DNA from: Acidobacteriota bacterium
GTDB taxonomy: Bacteria > Acidobacteriota > Terriglobia > UBA7540
Direction of reading: 5' to 3'
Length of the DNA: 38,651 bases
Assembly (NCBI GenBank): GCA_003224695.1
Contig: QHZO01000015.1
Coordinates: 7,190 to 45,840 of the forward strand
Below, one piece after another: positions 1 through 9,732 of the stretch; the first letter of the stretch is position 1, and every line of letters begins with the position of its first letter. The position numbers were made by a program, and so were the translations under genes. The notes under the pieces were generated by a model that saw only the letters and a list, made by a program, of their open reading frames with translations, searched no databases and had not been told where the DNA came from.

Positions 1-441
1 CATAGAGACGCGGGAGCGATCGAGGCCTTTGGGCGCGCCATTCGTTCCAGCCCGTGCTTCGGAACGGCCCATAATAACTTGGGTCTGATCTTCGAACGCG
101 AGCGGAGGATTCAAGACGCGGAATCGGAATATCGTCAAGCAGTGAATTGTGATCCCAACGATCGCCAGGCCCATTTCAATTTCGGACGCATTCTGGTCAA
201 CGAGAAGAAATATAAGGAAGCCATTGAACAGCTTTCGCAGACGATCTCTCCCGATGACGAGAGCGCTCCTGCATACCTCTACGCTCTCGGGGCCGCGTAC
301 GGGCGGGCCGGAGACCGGAGCCATGCCCTTCTTTACCTCCGCGAGGCAAGAGAAAAGGCTTCTGCGCGCGGGCAAGAAGAGCTTCTAGTGAATATCGAAA
401 ATGATCTTCACTCGGTCGAAGGACAAACTCCGAAGAACTGA
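1..441 (+). CDS. TPR-repeat protein, C-terminal part (5' end outside window)
   Basis: The frame is open from base 1, so this is the C-terminal end of a longer gene; the first visible in-frame start-like codon (TTG at 79) lies inside a repeat and is not a credible start. The protein is built of 34-residue tetratricopeptide repeats: alternating helices with the usual pattern A-x-x-A-F/Y...P and segments such as HNNLGLIFE, AESEYRQAV, AHFNFGRIL and EAIEQLSQ. The last repeat is followed by a short charged tail and a TGA stop. TPRs are protein-interaction scaffolds; nothing here shows a catalytic domain. Its upstream neighbour is not visible and the next gene begins 360 bp downstream, so co-transcription with the receptor is unlikely. 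The TPR assignment is secure; the role is unknown. Confidence 0.85.
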   Translation, partial: HRDAGAIEAFGRAIRSSPCFGTAHNNLGLIFERERRIQDAESEYRQAVNCDPNDRQAHFNFGRILVNEKKYKEAIEQLSQTISPDDESAPAYLYALGAAYGRAGDRSHALLYLREAREKASARGQEELLVNIENDLHSVEGQTPKN

Positions 442-800
442 CCGCTGAAATAACTCTCTCGCCGAATTGCGGTCACGGTTTCCGTTCGCCGTCGAGAAAC
501 GTCTTGACAGGCAACTATTCCCTTTGTTAGCGTCATGACATTCGGACTGGCTTGTTCGACTGCGATTTGCGTAGGGTGTAGGCAATCGAGAATCGGCACG
601 AGTTATGATTCCGATGCCTTGTCCGTGTCGGGAAAAATTTCTGGGGGTAGTCGAATCCTTCTGCCGTCCATCAATTCCGTCAAGTAAGACATCGCCGCGA
701 ATTATTCGAGTGTCGGGTTTAGTGATTCCTTTATCCAGGCGGAGCGGGAACTCGCCTATTGGGTTGACATGCGAAAGCAACGGGGAATAGAGGAGGAAGT
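442..800. other. Intergenic region ahead of the TonB-dependent receptor
   Basis: No convincing gene is seen. Two TTGACA hexamers lie on the + strand, at 504-509 and 764-769, either of which could be the -35 box of a promoter for the receptor, but neither has a good TATAAT at 16-18 bp. The stretch ends in a strong ribosome binding site (AGGAGGAAGT, just before the ATG at 801). Small antisense and sense frames here lack coding character. Confidence 0.4.
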
Positions 801-3800
801 ATGAACAAGAGCGTGAAACAGGCGATTGGGATCTTCGCGGGAATTCTGGGCACTCTCGCCATGAGTCTCTGTCTGGCAAAGCCGGCGAATGCCCAGGTCC
901 TCTATGGATCCGTTGTGGGCACGGTGACGGACCAAGCGGGCGCGCTTCTGCCGAACGCAGAGGTCAAGATTACGAACGACCTGACGGGATTTACGCGGTC
1001 GGCGACTTCGAACTCTTCGGGCCAGTATCGGATCGTCGATCTCCCTGAAGGGACCTACACCATCGAGGCCTCGGCCAGCGGTTTCAAGTCTCTCAAGCAG
1101 ACAGGCGTTCGCATCGTGATCGGCCAGGTCAATCAGCAGGATTTGCAGATGGAGGTGGGTGCTATAACTCAGGGCGTCACAGTAGAAGGCGGCGCGCCCG
1201 TACTCCAGACTCAGAAAACCGACGTCCACACGGAAATCAGCAGTTACGCGGTGCAGAACTTGCCGCTGAATATTTACCATAATTTCCAGACCCTCGAGTT
1301 GCTTTCGCCCGGAGTCGTTTCGACCTCGAACTTCACGAATAGTTATCCGAACTCGATCGCGGACGCCCCGGACCGTTCCCTCGCAATTAACTCGAACGGC
1401 CTCCCGCAGCACGTGAACACCAGCCGTGTTGACGGTGCCACGAACATCTTTCTCTGGCTGCCCGACCATATGGTGATCGTTCCGCCCGCGGCAACGGTTC
1501 AGGAAGTCAACGTTCAGACGGCGACCCTGGGTGTGCAAAAAGGGTTGACTGCCGGTGCCGCCACGGACGTCATCACCCGGTCGGGGACGAATGCCATCCA
1601 TGGCAACGTGTACGGCTACCATTCCGACCAGGCGATTGACGGGCGGAACCCTCTCGTCCATCTCCCCAAGAGACCTAAGAACATTCAAAACAACGATGGA
1701 TTCTCCATCGGTGGCCCCATCAAAAGGGACAAATTGTTCTATTTCGCCAATTGGGACGGCTACTTCCAACGGCAGTCCTTTGTGGACAATAACCTCCTGC
1801 CGACCACGGACATGCGCGACGGAGATTTCACCGCCTATCTGGGCACGAAACTTTTCCAGTGCGCAGCGGTCGACCGCGTCTCTGGTCAGTGTACGACGGC
1901 CGGTCCCGCGGTCATGGTGCAGACGACGGAAGGCGCTACGGTGCAGTTACAGCAGGGAATGGTTTTTGATCCGACTACCGGCGATCCGACCACTGGTGAG
2001 AACCGTCAAGTCTTTTCATCGGGCAGCGTTGTGAACATGATTCCGGTGAACCGGATGTATGCCGGGACGCTCAGTTATTGGAAATTGTTAAATGCCCCTC
2101 GAAACCAAGTTGGAGTATTTACTCCGACGGAGGCCATCAATGATTTTGCGTCTAGGCCGCAAGCCTGGAATCGCAATATCTATACTGGCAAGGTTGATTA
2201 CAACCTGAGCGACCGGCAGGCTCTTTGGGTCAAGTATTCGCTTCAGAAGGCCCGGCTCAATGACCCTTCCGACTACGGAATCGCTGGACAGGGCACCGGC
2301 ACCGGCGTCACAGATGATACGGCCCAGACGGTCACCATAGGCCACACGTGGACCCGGACTTCGAATTACGTCCTCGCCGGCCATGTGGGCTTTACGCGGA
2401 TGGGTGAGAACAACAAGCTGCCGGACTTCGGGCAGGAACTCGGCCAGTCGGTATTGGGGCTCGTCAACAGCAACACTCCGTCGAACGATAAGCGTTACAG
2501 CGGTATGCCAGGCATTACCTTCGGGAGCGGTTTTACGACGCTCGGAACAGCCCAATCCTGGGAGCCTGTGTTCCGGAACGACTGGACTCTGACGCTCGAC
2601 GAAAACGCCACCTGGATTCGCGGCAACCACGAAATCAGCTACGGCGTTGACGCCGCGCACAATCACATGAACCATTGGCAGCCCGAAATCGTCTGCTGTC
2701 CGCGCGGGAACGTCAACATGGGTGCGAATAATACCTTCCTGAACTTGCCCATGGATCCTGCGGCCCCTGGTGGGGCGCAGTTGAAGCTGACGGATGCCTC
2801 TGGCGCCGGGACCAAGGGATTCAGCTCGGAGCCCTGGAACTCCATTGCAGAGTTCGACCTCGGTCTGGCTAGCTCCTTCCAGAATAGCCAGCAGTTCATC
2901 CGGGCCACCAACAAGGACTGGCAGGAGGGCCTCTACATTGGTGACGTATGGAGGATTACCTCCCGGTTGACAGCCGATTACGGCCTGCGATGGGAGTACT
3001 TTCCTTTGATCACCCGCGACGGCGTGGACAAGTTTGAGCTGTACGATCCCACGACCAATACGCTGAAGCTGGGCGGAATCGGAAGCAATGCGACGCATCT
3101 TGGGGTGACCAGCAGCAAGAAGCTGTTCGCTCCTCGCCTTGGATTGGCCTATCGCGTGAACGATCGCACGGTCGTCCGCACCGGCTTCGGAATCTCGTAC
3201 GATACGCTGCCGCTTGAGCGCCCATTGCGCGGCTTCTATCCGCTGACCATCGGCGCCTCGAATGTGACGACTATATCGTCGAACAGCACGGTCAATGGAT
3301 ACCTTCCGTTCGGCACCTTCAACGCCGCGACAAACGCCATAAATACGATTCCGCGCTTTGGCGAAGGAGTTCCTCTGATTGCGGCGCCGCAGAGCTTCTC
3401 AACGGGCGCCATCAAGCCTGATTTGAACGCCACCATTGGAACTCTGGCGCCGGGCGAGTTCCATCGCGGTTACGTGGAATCCTGGAACCTCACGGCGGAG
3501 CGAACGCTGCCACGCGATATCCTCCTGAGCGTCGCCTATGTCGGAAACCACCTGGTCCATCAGTTCAACGGCCAGGAATTGAACGCGGCGCCGATCAATA
3601 CCGGAGTCCCGGGCCAACCGCTCTTCGCGGCCTTCCACCGGACTTCGGATGTTTACGCGTTCCAAGGCTACCTGGACTCGCATTACAACTCTCTTCAGGT
3701 AGCCCTCAACCGCCAGACGGCGAGCGGCTTGTTCCTTCAGGGTTCCTACACGTATTCGAAGGTCATCGGATATATGGATGACGAAGGGTGGGAAGACGGC

Positions 3801-4424
3801 CTGTTCTTCCAATGCCCGGGATGCCAAGCGCTCAACCGGCACACGCTGTCCTTCGATCATACGCATGTCTTCAAAATGGCGTATGTGTACCAACTGCCTC
3901 TCGGCGAAGGCAAGAAGTGGGCCAATTCCAGTGGAACGGCGAAGGCCGTTCTGGGAGGCTGGCAGACCAACGGCGTTCTCACAGCGTATAGCGGTGCGCC
4001 CTTGAACTTGAGCGTACCAAGTGCCGCCAACTTCTTGAACGCGCCATTTAGCGGCAACACTCCCGACTTTACCGGAACTTTGCAACTGCCTAAGCAGCGG
4101 GGGCCGGGTCAGTTCTGGTTCGCTCCTACCTCTTTCGTTCCCGAATTGAATCCGCAAGTCGGGACGGCCGGTCGTGGGCTCTCTTGGCTCCGCGGACCGG
4201 GGCTGGCACAGCTCGACTTCAGCTTGTTCCGCAACTTCAAGCTGACGGAGCGGTACGGTCTGGAAATGCGCTTTGAAACGCTCAACTTCTCGAACACGCC
4301 GCATTGGAGCAATCCCGGCACGTCGTGTTCGAACAATGCCGGCGCGTGCGGAGGAAGTTTCGGGCAAATCACCACTGCGTTTGGACAGCGCATCGTCCAG
4401 ATTGGAGCTCAGATCAGCTTTTAA
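801..4424 (+). CDS. Oar-like TonB-dependent receptor with carboxypeptidase-regulatory N-terminal domain
   Basis: A 1207-residue outer-membrane protein. The ATG follows GGAGGAAGT at ideal spacing. Residues 1-31 form a signal peptide ending PANA|QV. Residues about 34-118 are a carboxypeptidase-regulatory-like beta-sandwich (GTVTDQAGALLPNAEVKI, then GQYRIVDLPEGTYTIEASASGF). A plug-like region follows (TDVITRSGTNAIHGNVYGY, about 250-275), then a long beta-barrel with TonB-receptor style strands (LTADYGLRWEYF, LFAPRLGLAYRV, LQGSYTYSKV) and a C-terminal residue F (QISF), the outer-membrane insertion signal. Acidobacteriota carry dozens of these Oar-type transporters; substrate cannot be read from sequence, though large glycans or peptides are typical inferences. 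It is a single transcription unit, closed by the terminator at 4500-4542. The long antisense frames inside it are shadows. Confidence 0.93.
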   Translation: MNKSVKQAIGIFAGILGTLAMSLCLAKPANAQVLYGSVVGTVTDQAGALLPNAEVKITNDLTGFTRSATSNSSGQYRIVDLPEGTYTIEASASGFKSLKQTGVRIVIGQVNQQDLQMEVGAITQGVTVEGGAPVLQTQKTDVHTEISSYAVQNLPLNIYHNFQTLELLSPGVVSTSNFTNSYPNSIADAPDRSLAINSNGLPQHVNTSRVDGATNIFLWLPDHMVIVPPAATVQEVNVQTATLGVQKGLTAGAATDVITRSGTNAIHGNVYGYHSDQAIDGRNPLVHLPKRPKNIQNNDGFSIGGPIKRDKLFYFANWDGYFQRQSFVDNNLLPTTDMRDGDFTAYLGTKLFQCAAVDRVSGQCTTAGPAVMVQTTEGATVQLQQGMVFDPTTGDPTTGENRQVFSSGSVVNMIPVNRMYAGTLSYWKLLNAPRNQVGVFTPTEAINDFASRPQAWNRNIYTGKVDYNLSDRQALWVKYSLQKARLNDPSDYGIAGQGTGTGVTDDTAQTVTIGHTWTRTSNYVLAGHVGFTRMGENNKLPDFGQELGQSVLGLVNSNTPSNDKRYSGMPGITFGSGFTTLGTAQSWEPVFRNDWTLTLDENATWIRGNHEISYGVDAAHNHMNHWQPEIVCCPRGNVNMGANNTFLNLPMDPAAPGGAQLKLTDASGAGTKGFSSEPWNSIAEFDLGLASSFQNSQQFIRATNKDWQEGLYIGDVWRITSRLTADYGLRWEYFPLITRDGVDKFELYDPTTNTLKLGGIGSNATHLGVTSSKKLFAPRLGLAYRVNDRTVVRTGFGISYDTLPLERPLRGFYPLTIGASNVTTISSNSTVNGYLPFGTFNAATNAINTIPRFGEGVPLIAAPQSFSTGAIKPDLNATIGTLAPGEFHRGYVESWNLTAERTLPRDILLSVAYVGNHLVHQFNGQELNAAPINTGVPGQPLFAAFHRTSDVYAFQGYLDSHYNSLQVALNRQTASGLFLQGSYTYSKVIGYMDDEGWEDGLFFQCPGCQALNRHTLSFDHTHVFKMAYVYQLPLGEGKKWANSSGTAKAVLGGWQTNGVLTAYSGAPLNLSVPSAANFLNAPFSGNTPDFTGTLQLPKQRGPGQFWFAPTSFVPELNPQVGTAGRGLSWLRGPGLAQLDFSLFRNFKLTERYGLEMRFETLNFSNTPHWSNPGTSCSNNAGACGGSFGQITTAFGQRIVQIGAQISF

Positions 4425-4499
4425 TCAACGGCTTGGGGTGGAATCCGGCTGAGGACGATCCAGCCGGTTGTTCTGCCGCAGGCTGACGTAAAATCTTCC

Positions 4500-4542
4500 G
4501 AGCGGGCGCGACTGGTTTTTACCGTGCCCGCTCTTTCTTTTC
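4500..4542 (+). terminator. Rho-independent terminator after the receptor
   Basis: GAGCGGGC (4500-4507) pairs perfectly with GCCCGCTC (4526-4533), with an 18-nt loop, and is followed directly by TTTCTTTT. Position 75 bp after the receptor stop is right for its terminator. It also rules out an upstream start at 4524 for the following TPR gene, because that start would lie inside the hairpin. Confidence 0.8.
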
Positions 4543-4637
4543 AGGGTATGCCGGATTACGGAGCTGCCTTCTCTGGGAGAACCTTTCCGTCTTGCCCATT
4601 TCCCGCCGGCATGCTAATTCTGGCCAAAGGACGGCGG

Positions 4638-6005
4638 ATGCGTTGCTCGAGAATTCTTTCGCAGTTTTGTGTTGTGTCGCTCGCCATAAGCGGCTTATGG
4701 GCTCAATCACCGACACTTGTCGAAAAATCAGACCGCGCGAGCCGTCTGATGGCCGCCGGGAAATTCGCGGAGGCGGTCCGCATCTATCGCGAGCTCAATC
4801 AGGCCCTCCCCAACAATCCCGGGCTGGTGATGAACCTCGGCCTGGCTTTGAATTATTCCGGCCGCAAGCGGGAAGCGGCGGTCGAGTTCGAGAAGGCCGT
4901 CAAACTCGATCCGCGGAACATGACCGCCCTGTTATTTCTCGGGACTACCTACCTGGATCTGGGTGAAGCGGCCAAGGCGCTCGGACCCCTGGAGAAAGTG
5001 GCCAAGACCCAACCGGATAATCTGGACGCTGAGGAGGCGCTCGCAGAGGCCCGGTTAGCTCTCAACCAATTCAAGGCCTCGGCGGAGGAATTCCAAAATC
5101 TTTCCCATCTCAGCCCTTCGGATCCGAACGTGTGGTACGGATTGGGCCTTTCTTACGACGGCCTGGCGCAACAGAGTTTTGACCAGCTTGCCAAAATCGC
5201 GCCGGGCTCCGCGTATTGGCTGGACCTGGCCGCCGAGTCGCGCCTGGGCACGCAACAGTATTTCAGCGCGTTTTACCTCTATCGGCAGGCGCAGGAAAAA
5301 ATGCCGGCCTTGCGCGGCGTTCACAACGCTTTGGCGGAGATCTACCGGAGGACCGGCCACGCCGACTGGGCGGTGATCGAAGATGAAAAAGAGAGGCAGC
5401 TTGCGCCCGCCGACTGCGCGCGGGAGAAACTGGAATGCGATTTTCGGGCGGGAAAATTCGATGAGTTGGCGGCCGCCGCGGAAGGGCAGGCATCTCCGGA
5501 ATCGTATTACTGGCGGACGCACGCTTACAATCGCCTGGCCCTTGACGCTTATACCCGCCTGGCGGAGCTGCCTTCCTCCGCGGCCGTCGAAGTATTAATG
5601 GCCAAGATGGAGACGAAACGCCGGCAGTACATCGAAGCGGCAAAGCACTGGGAAGCGGCAATCAAGTTCTCACCCAACGATAGCATCATCAAAGAGCAAC
5701 TTGCGATTTCGCTCTCCCGGACGGCGGACCTTGACCGGGCGCGCGAGTTGTTTGAGGATCTGCTGAAGGCCAATCCGGAATCACCCGAGTTAAATTACTT
5801 CCTTGGTGATGTCCTGTTGAAATCTCAAAAGCCGTCGGAAGCCCTTCCCTTCCTGAACAAGGCAACGCTCAAGAAGCCCGTTTTCTTGCCTGCGCAAGCC
5901 TCGCTGGCGCGCACGTATTTGGCGCTTGGCCAGGCCGATAAGGCGATCCCTCACTTAAAAGCGGCTTTATCCATTGATGAAGACGGCAGCTTGCATTACC
6001 AGTAA
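4638..6005 (+). CDS. Secreted TPR protein, probable partner of the FG-GAP/ASPIC protein; C-terminus cut by a stop
   Basis: Start chosen at the ATG at 4638, preceded by AAAGGA: it gives a clean signal peptide (MRCSRILSQFCVVSLAISG, cleavage near LWA|QS) and avoids the terminator hairpin just upstream. The mature protein (455 aa in total) is almost entirely TPRs (for example FAEAVRIYRELNQALP, ALLFLGTTYLDLGEAAKALG, HLKAALSIDEDGSLHYQ). The frame stops at TAA 6003-6005, but the same frame continues without another stop to 6074, encoding a charged helix and ending ITPP, which looks like the natural tail of this type of TPR protein. So the stop is probably a premature or deletion-generated one. It converges on the ASPIC/UnbV gene, a pairing I recall as common in Acidobacteriota. 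Function is unknown. Confidence 0.82.
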   Translation: MRCSRILSQFCVVSLAISGLWAQSPTLVEKSDRASRLMAAGKFAEAVRIYRELNQALPNNPGLVMNLGLALNYSGRKREAAVEFEKAVKLDPRNMTALLFLGTTYLDLGEAAKALGPLEKVAKTQPDNLDAEEALAEARLALNQFKASAEEFQNLSHLSPSDPNVWYGLGLSYDGLAQQSFDQLAKIAPGSAYWLDLAAESRLGTQQYFSAFYLYRQAQEKMPALRGVHNALAEIYRRTGHADWAVIEDEKERQLAPADCAREKLECDFRAGKFDELAAAAEGQASPESYYWRTHAYNRLALDAYTRLAELPSSAAVEVLMAKMETKRRQYIEAAKHWEAAIKFSPNDSIIKEQLAISLSRTADLDRARELFEDLLKANPESPELNYFLGDVLLKSQKPSEALPFLNKATLKKPVFLPAQASLARTYLALGQADKAIPHLKAALSIDEDGSLHYQ

Positions 6006-6135
6006 GAGATCCACAAGAGGCAAGAAGCGGAAAAACAATCTCTGAATCAGGAAATTCAAATCACGCCGCCATAAAGTTCGGCGAGACATCACGGCTGTTG
6101 ACCCACCGTTGGATTGGCCGGACATTCGGTCTCCT

Positions 6136-7824
6136 TCACTTCCCCGACTCGCGAACCTGCAAAATCTGGTTGGCTTTGACGTCCTCGAGGACCTGGACGA
6201 TTCCGCTCGGCCATTTGATTTCGATAAAGGGAATTTTCTCCAGTTTGCGCAATCCAAAATGCACCCCGAAATGACTCGACGACGCGTAGCCGCAAGCGCT
6301 GGTCATGTGGTTGACCTGATTGCCGATGCGCACGCGCGCGCCGATGCCGTCTCGATTGCTCTTAGTCCCGATGAACTTGATGATGATCCAGTTGTTCGGG
6401 TCAGGGCTGACGTTCTCCCACAGTTCCGTCTGATCCTGTAGGGATGTGACTACCATATCGATTTTGCCGTCGTTATTGAAGTCCGCGAAGGCGCATCCGC
6501 GGTGCGCGCGCGGCATTTGGAAATCCTCGCCGGCCTGGCCGGAGACGTCTCGGAACGTCCCCTCGCCGAGGTTTGCAAAAATGCCGTTCGGTTGTTTATA
6601 CGTCGTGGCCTGAAACATTTCGACGTTCGGGTCAACGTGCGAGCAGGTGGTGAACAGGTCCTTCCATCCGTCGTTATTCAGATCAAAAAAGCCGGTGCTC
6701 CATCCGCTGCGCCCTTTCGTGATGTCCGAGAGGCGCGACGGATACGTTGCGTCTTCAAACTGGCCCTTGCCGAGATTATGAAAAAGAGGAAACGTCTCGT
6801 TCGCCAGTCCCACCACGCTGATGTCCGGACGGCCATCGTTGTCGTAATCCCGGAAGTCCGTTCCCATGCTCGAAACGGGCTGGCCGCTGTTCAACAGCGC
6901 CACGCCCGCCATCACGCCGACTTCTTCAAACGTTCCGTTGCCGCGGTTGTGGAAAAGAAAGTTTTCCTGATTGTCGTTGGTCACGAAAACGTCCATGAAA
7001 CCATCGTGGTCGTAGTCCGCAAAGGCGACGCTCATGCCGCGTCCGTGGTGTTGGGAGATGCCCGCGCGCTCGGAAACGTCTTCAAACGTTCCATCGCCCC
7101 GGTTGCGGTAGAGCGTATTCGTGAGGCCTTCGAAATACATCGGGTGGCAGTAGGTCCGAAGATTGCGCGACTTGTCCCCGCAATACCGGTTGTTCGTCGG
7201 CGACCAGGATGCGTAATTCACCACGAAGAGGTCGAGGAGACCGTCGTTGTTGAAATCAAACCATCCTGCGGCCACAGACCATTTGTCGCTCTTGATGCCG
7301 GCCTTTTCGGTTACGTCTTCGAACCGGCCGTTGCCCAGGTTGTGATAAAGGATGTTCCGATAAACGCCGACCACAAAAAGATCCACGCAGCCGTCATTGT
7401 CATAGTCGCCTGCGGCCGCGCCCATTGAATAGCCCAGGCCAGCGACTCCTGCTTCTTCAGTTACATCCGTGAACCGCATGCCGCCTTCGTTGCGGAACAT
7501 TCGGTTAAAGAACTTGGGGCAATCCTTCTCGAGCGAAGGTAGAGAGGCTCCGTTCGTGAAGAAAATATCCGTCAGCCCGTCGCCGTTGTAGTCAAAGGCC
7601 GCCACGCCGCCCGCCATACTTTCGATCAGGTGCTTCTGGGGGGTGGGATTATTCTCCAAAATGAATTTCAAACCGGCACTTTGGGCAATATCACGAAAAC
7701 GCACGGGGCTCAAAGTTGAACGCGCGTTCGTGGTGAAATCTTTCTTCAGTACTTTCGATGAATAAAATGCTCCGAGGCTGCCGGCGAGAAACTGCCTCCG
7801 GCTGGCCATATACCCGAGTCTCAT
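6136..7824 (-). CDS. Tat-exported FG-GAP/VCBS repeat protein with C-terminal ASPIC/UnbV domain (CRTAC1-like)
   Basis: A 562-residue exported protein. The start is placed at the ATG at 7824, which has GAGG six bases upstream; a later ATG at 7809 is possible. The N-terminus carries a twin-arginine signal (ASRRQFLAGSLGAFY). The body contains at least six FG-GAP/VCBS propeller repeats with calcium-binding-like cores (FDYNGDGLTD, GDYDNDGCVD, FDFNNDGLLD, ADYDHDGFMD, RDYDNDGRPD, ADFNNDGKID). The last roughly 75 residues are an ASPIC/UnbV domain (NRDGIGARVRI, GYASSSHFGVHFGL, IEIKWPSGIVQ). This architecture matches the CRTAC1 family; in bacteria it is exported and of unproven function. It is convergent with the TPR gene, 130 bp apart, and has no co-directional close neighbour. 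Confidence 0.9.
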   Translation of the reverse strand: MRLGYMASRRQFLAGSLGAFYSSKVLKKDFTTNARSTLSPVRFRDIAQSAGLKFILENNPTPQKHLIESMAGGVAAFDYNGDGLTDIFFTNGASLPSLEKDCPKFFNRMFRNEGGMRFTDVTEEAGVAGLGYSMGAAAGDYDNDGCVDLFVVGVYRNILYHNLGNGRFEDVTEKAGIKSDKWSVAAGWFDFNNDGLLDLFVVNYASWSPTNNRYCGDKSRNLRTYCHPMYFEGLTNTLYRNRGDGTFEDVSERAGISQHHGRGMSVAFADYDHDGFMDVFVTNDNQENFLFHNRGNGTFEEVGVMAGVALLNSGQPVSSMGTDFRDYDNDGRPDISVVGLANETFPLFHNLGKGQFEDATYPSRLSDITKGRSGWSTGFFDLNNDGWKDLFTTCSHVDPNVEMFQATTYKQPNGIFANLGEGTFRDVSGQAGEDFQMPRAHRGCAFADFNNDGKIDMVVTSLQDQTELWENVSPDPNNWIIIKFIGTKSNRDGIGARVRIGNQVNHMTSACGYASSSHFGVHFGLRKLEKIPFIEIKWPSGIVQVLEDVKANQILQVRESGK

Positions 7825-8232
7825 TTGTGGCCTCGTGCCAACGGCCATCTTGCCACCGCGCGAAATGCGGCGTCAACTTATCGTAGGACGGGCGGAATTA
7901 GGAGTAGAAAGTCGCGCAAAACGAGTGTTGTTTTGCCGCTACAAGGATCTCACCCAACGCGATTCGACTTGCTGATCTTCCACTGCCTCGCCAATGAAAC
8001 CACCGCCCACCTTCCAGCACGAAATCTTCGTAATACGCACCTTTGTCCAAATGCTCAGTTTTGCCCTGTCGCGTCAGGTGAGAAGGAGCATGCGCTACTG
8101 CCGTGGAGGGAAGGTTTCAGAAGCACTCAATTCTCAATACCCACTCTCCGGCGCGATTGATTCGTGCACGGGGCGGCCCGCTCACGAAGCCGCGCGCGAC
8201 GCTTGGGGGGTGACTGACTTGCCTAAGCATGG
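7825..8232. other. Gap with a possible minus-strand gene remnant
   Basis: No intact gene. On the minus strand a frame open from 8116 to 7901 (stop at 7898-7900) has no usable start codon but includes the peptide KGAYYEDFVLEGGRWFHWRG, which resembles the C-terminal strand of SnoaL-like/NTF2-fold proteins (a pattern such as YEDxFVxxxGxW). This may be the tail of a lost gene. The resemblance is weak and from memory. Confidence 0.2.
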
Positions 8233-9732
8233 TCATCCACGCAGGGCCTCTCCTGCCGCACGCAGATTCGCCAAACGCATCTCAGAATATTTCCGAGAGA
8301 GGATGACTCCGTCAGCGCCCGCGGCGAGGGCCGCTCGAACGGCCTCGCGCACGTCCTGTGGTTCGGTTTTCTTCTCATCCTGGCCTGTCGGGATGTCGAT
8401 GTCGATCCCGGGCCAGATCTTCGGCGTGCCCGGAGCCTTTGCCGCAGGGGCCGATTCGGCAGAAGGGGTGGAAACGCCGGCGAGGGCGCGCCGCGTTTCG
8501 CGTGCCACATAGTCGGCGGAAAGCCCCTCGTGGGGAAGCTCCGTGAGAGGGGCCTCTCGATAGTTTTGCACTTTGTAAGTGAGGTCCAGAACGTCCTCGG
8601 TGGGGAGATCACCGAAGATTGTGCGGCTGACGCTGTCTACATACGAAGCAAGCCGGGGTCCGCCGCAATTGTTGTACATCACGACTTTCAAGAAGTCGGA
8701 ATACCGGCGAAATTCAGCGTAGTCCTGCTCCGCGCGATAGAAGGGACTGAACGAATTGTTGTGCCAAAGGTGCCACCCCACAGCGATATCGGGGCGAATC
8801 GACTTCGCAAGCTGGTAGATGTTTGCGTATGTGCTTTTCTGGCCGTCGTTCCAGAGCTTTTCCCAAGCGAGTATCTCCGGGTATGTCACCAGCAGCCGCC
8901 AGAAGGAGACAAAGTAGCCGTCGGTCGGACGACTCGCCGCTCTGCTGTCACGCACCAGCGAAGCGAGTTTCGTGTAGCCTTCGGCGGCTCGCTGGACATC
9001 GATGCCGCGGGCCTTGGCTTCCGCTTTGCAAAAATCACAAAAGCAGGTGACCTCAAAAGGATTCGCGCGAGCGCCGCCGTGTGCCGCGCCGATCGCGTTG
9101 CCGAAGGGGCCCTGGCGCTCGCTTCCCCACATGACTCCGTCAATGGGATAACTGCGGACGTAGTCTTCTGTCAGCGCCTGCCAGAAAGCCTGTACTTCGG
9201 GGTTATGGAAACAAAGCGTACTTGCCTTCTGGCCGGAGAGCGTCACCTCTTGCAACGGCGCAATCCCTTCGAGGTCGCGTCGAAAGACATCTTCATACCA
9301 GCAGAAAACCTTCATGCTCCGCGACTGTGCTTGCGGCAGAACGCTTGCGAGCACGTCGAAACCGGGATGGTCAGGAGCCGGAATCTTTTTCAGGGAAGTA
9401 CGTTGGTAGTAGTTCTCGTGCGTGTGGGCAAAATTGCCGCCGTGAAATTCGGTATCGTATTCCTGCTTGCCATGATCCGGCAGCGGCTGGCCGGGAACTT
9501 GCCGGCCGGCAATGCCGCGGCCGTAAGTGAAAGTGGCGATAAAGAGTGCGTTGATCCTGGCCTCGCGCTGAAAGCGGTCCAAAACGGGCTCAACGCCTTC
9601 GTCCACAAAGGATACGGCGCCCACCTGAATGCCAATGGTGCGGCCAGTGGTTTGCGCCGGCTGAACAAAGCTCGAGGCAAGACCCGCAGCACCGATTAGC
9701 TTTGTAAATTCCCGCCTGGAGAGTTCACTCAT
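8233..9732 (-). CDS. Tat-exported TIM-barrel-like protein, possible glycoside hydrolase
   Basis: A 499-residue protein with a textbook twin-arginine signal (MSELSRREFTKLIGAAGLAS). The mature part looks like a (beta/alpha)8 hydrolase: GIQVGAVSFVDEGVEPVLDRF at the start, a histidine/tyrosine-rich segment after the second strand, and a CFCDFCKAEA cluster near residue 232 of the kind seen in beta-galactosidase-like and hypothetical glycosyl hydrolase families, followed by SIRPDIAVGWHLWHNN. The C-terminus contains a proline/alanine-rich linker and ends in a strand-helix unit (AALAAGADGVILSRKYSEMRL) typical of barrel closure. The ATG has only a modest GGTGG upstream. No neighbour is in the same operon. 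A role in polysaccharide breakdown is an inference; catalytic residues could not be assigned. Confidence 0.75.
   Translation of the reverse strand: MSELSRREFTKLIGAAGLASSFVQPAQTTGRTIGIQVGAVSFVDEGVEPVLDRFQREARINALFIATFTYGRGIAGRQVPGQPLPDHGKQEYDTEFHGGNFAHTHENYYQRTSLKKIPAPDHPGFDVLASVLPQAQSRSMKVFCWYEDVFRRDLEGIAPLQEVTLSGQKASTLCFHNPEVQAFWQALTEDYVRSYPIDGVMWGSERQGPFGNAIGAAHGGARANPFEVTCFCDFCKAEAKARGIDVQRAAEGYTKLASLVRDSRAASRPTDGYFVSFWRLLVTYPEILAWEKLWNDGQKSTYANIYQLAKSIRPDIAVGWHLWHNNSFSPFYRAEQDYAEFRRYSDFLKVVMYNNCGGPRLASYVDSVSRTIFGDLPTEDVLDLTYKVQNYREAPLTELPHEGLSADYVARETRRALAGVSTPSAESAPAAKAPGTPKIWPGIDIDIPTGQDEKKTEPQDVREAVRAALAAGADGVILSRKYSEMRLANLRAAGEALRG

Noticed and set aside
756-4367. Three long minus-strand frames inside the receptor gene
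   Set aside because: No domain, no ribosome binding sites; shadows of the receptor reading frame.
8530-9699. A 389-codon plus-strand frame opposite the Tat-exported hydrolase-like gene
   Set aside because: Antisense shadow; the minus strand has a Tat signal and coherent domain.
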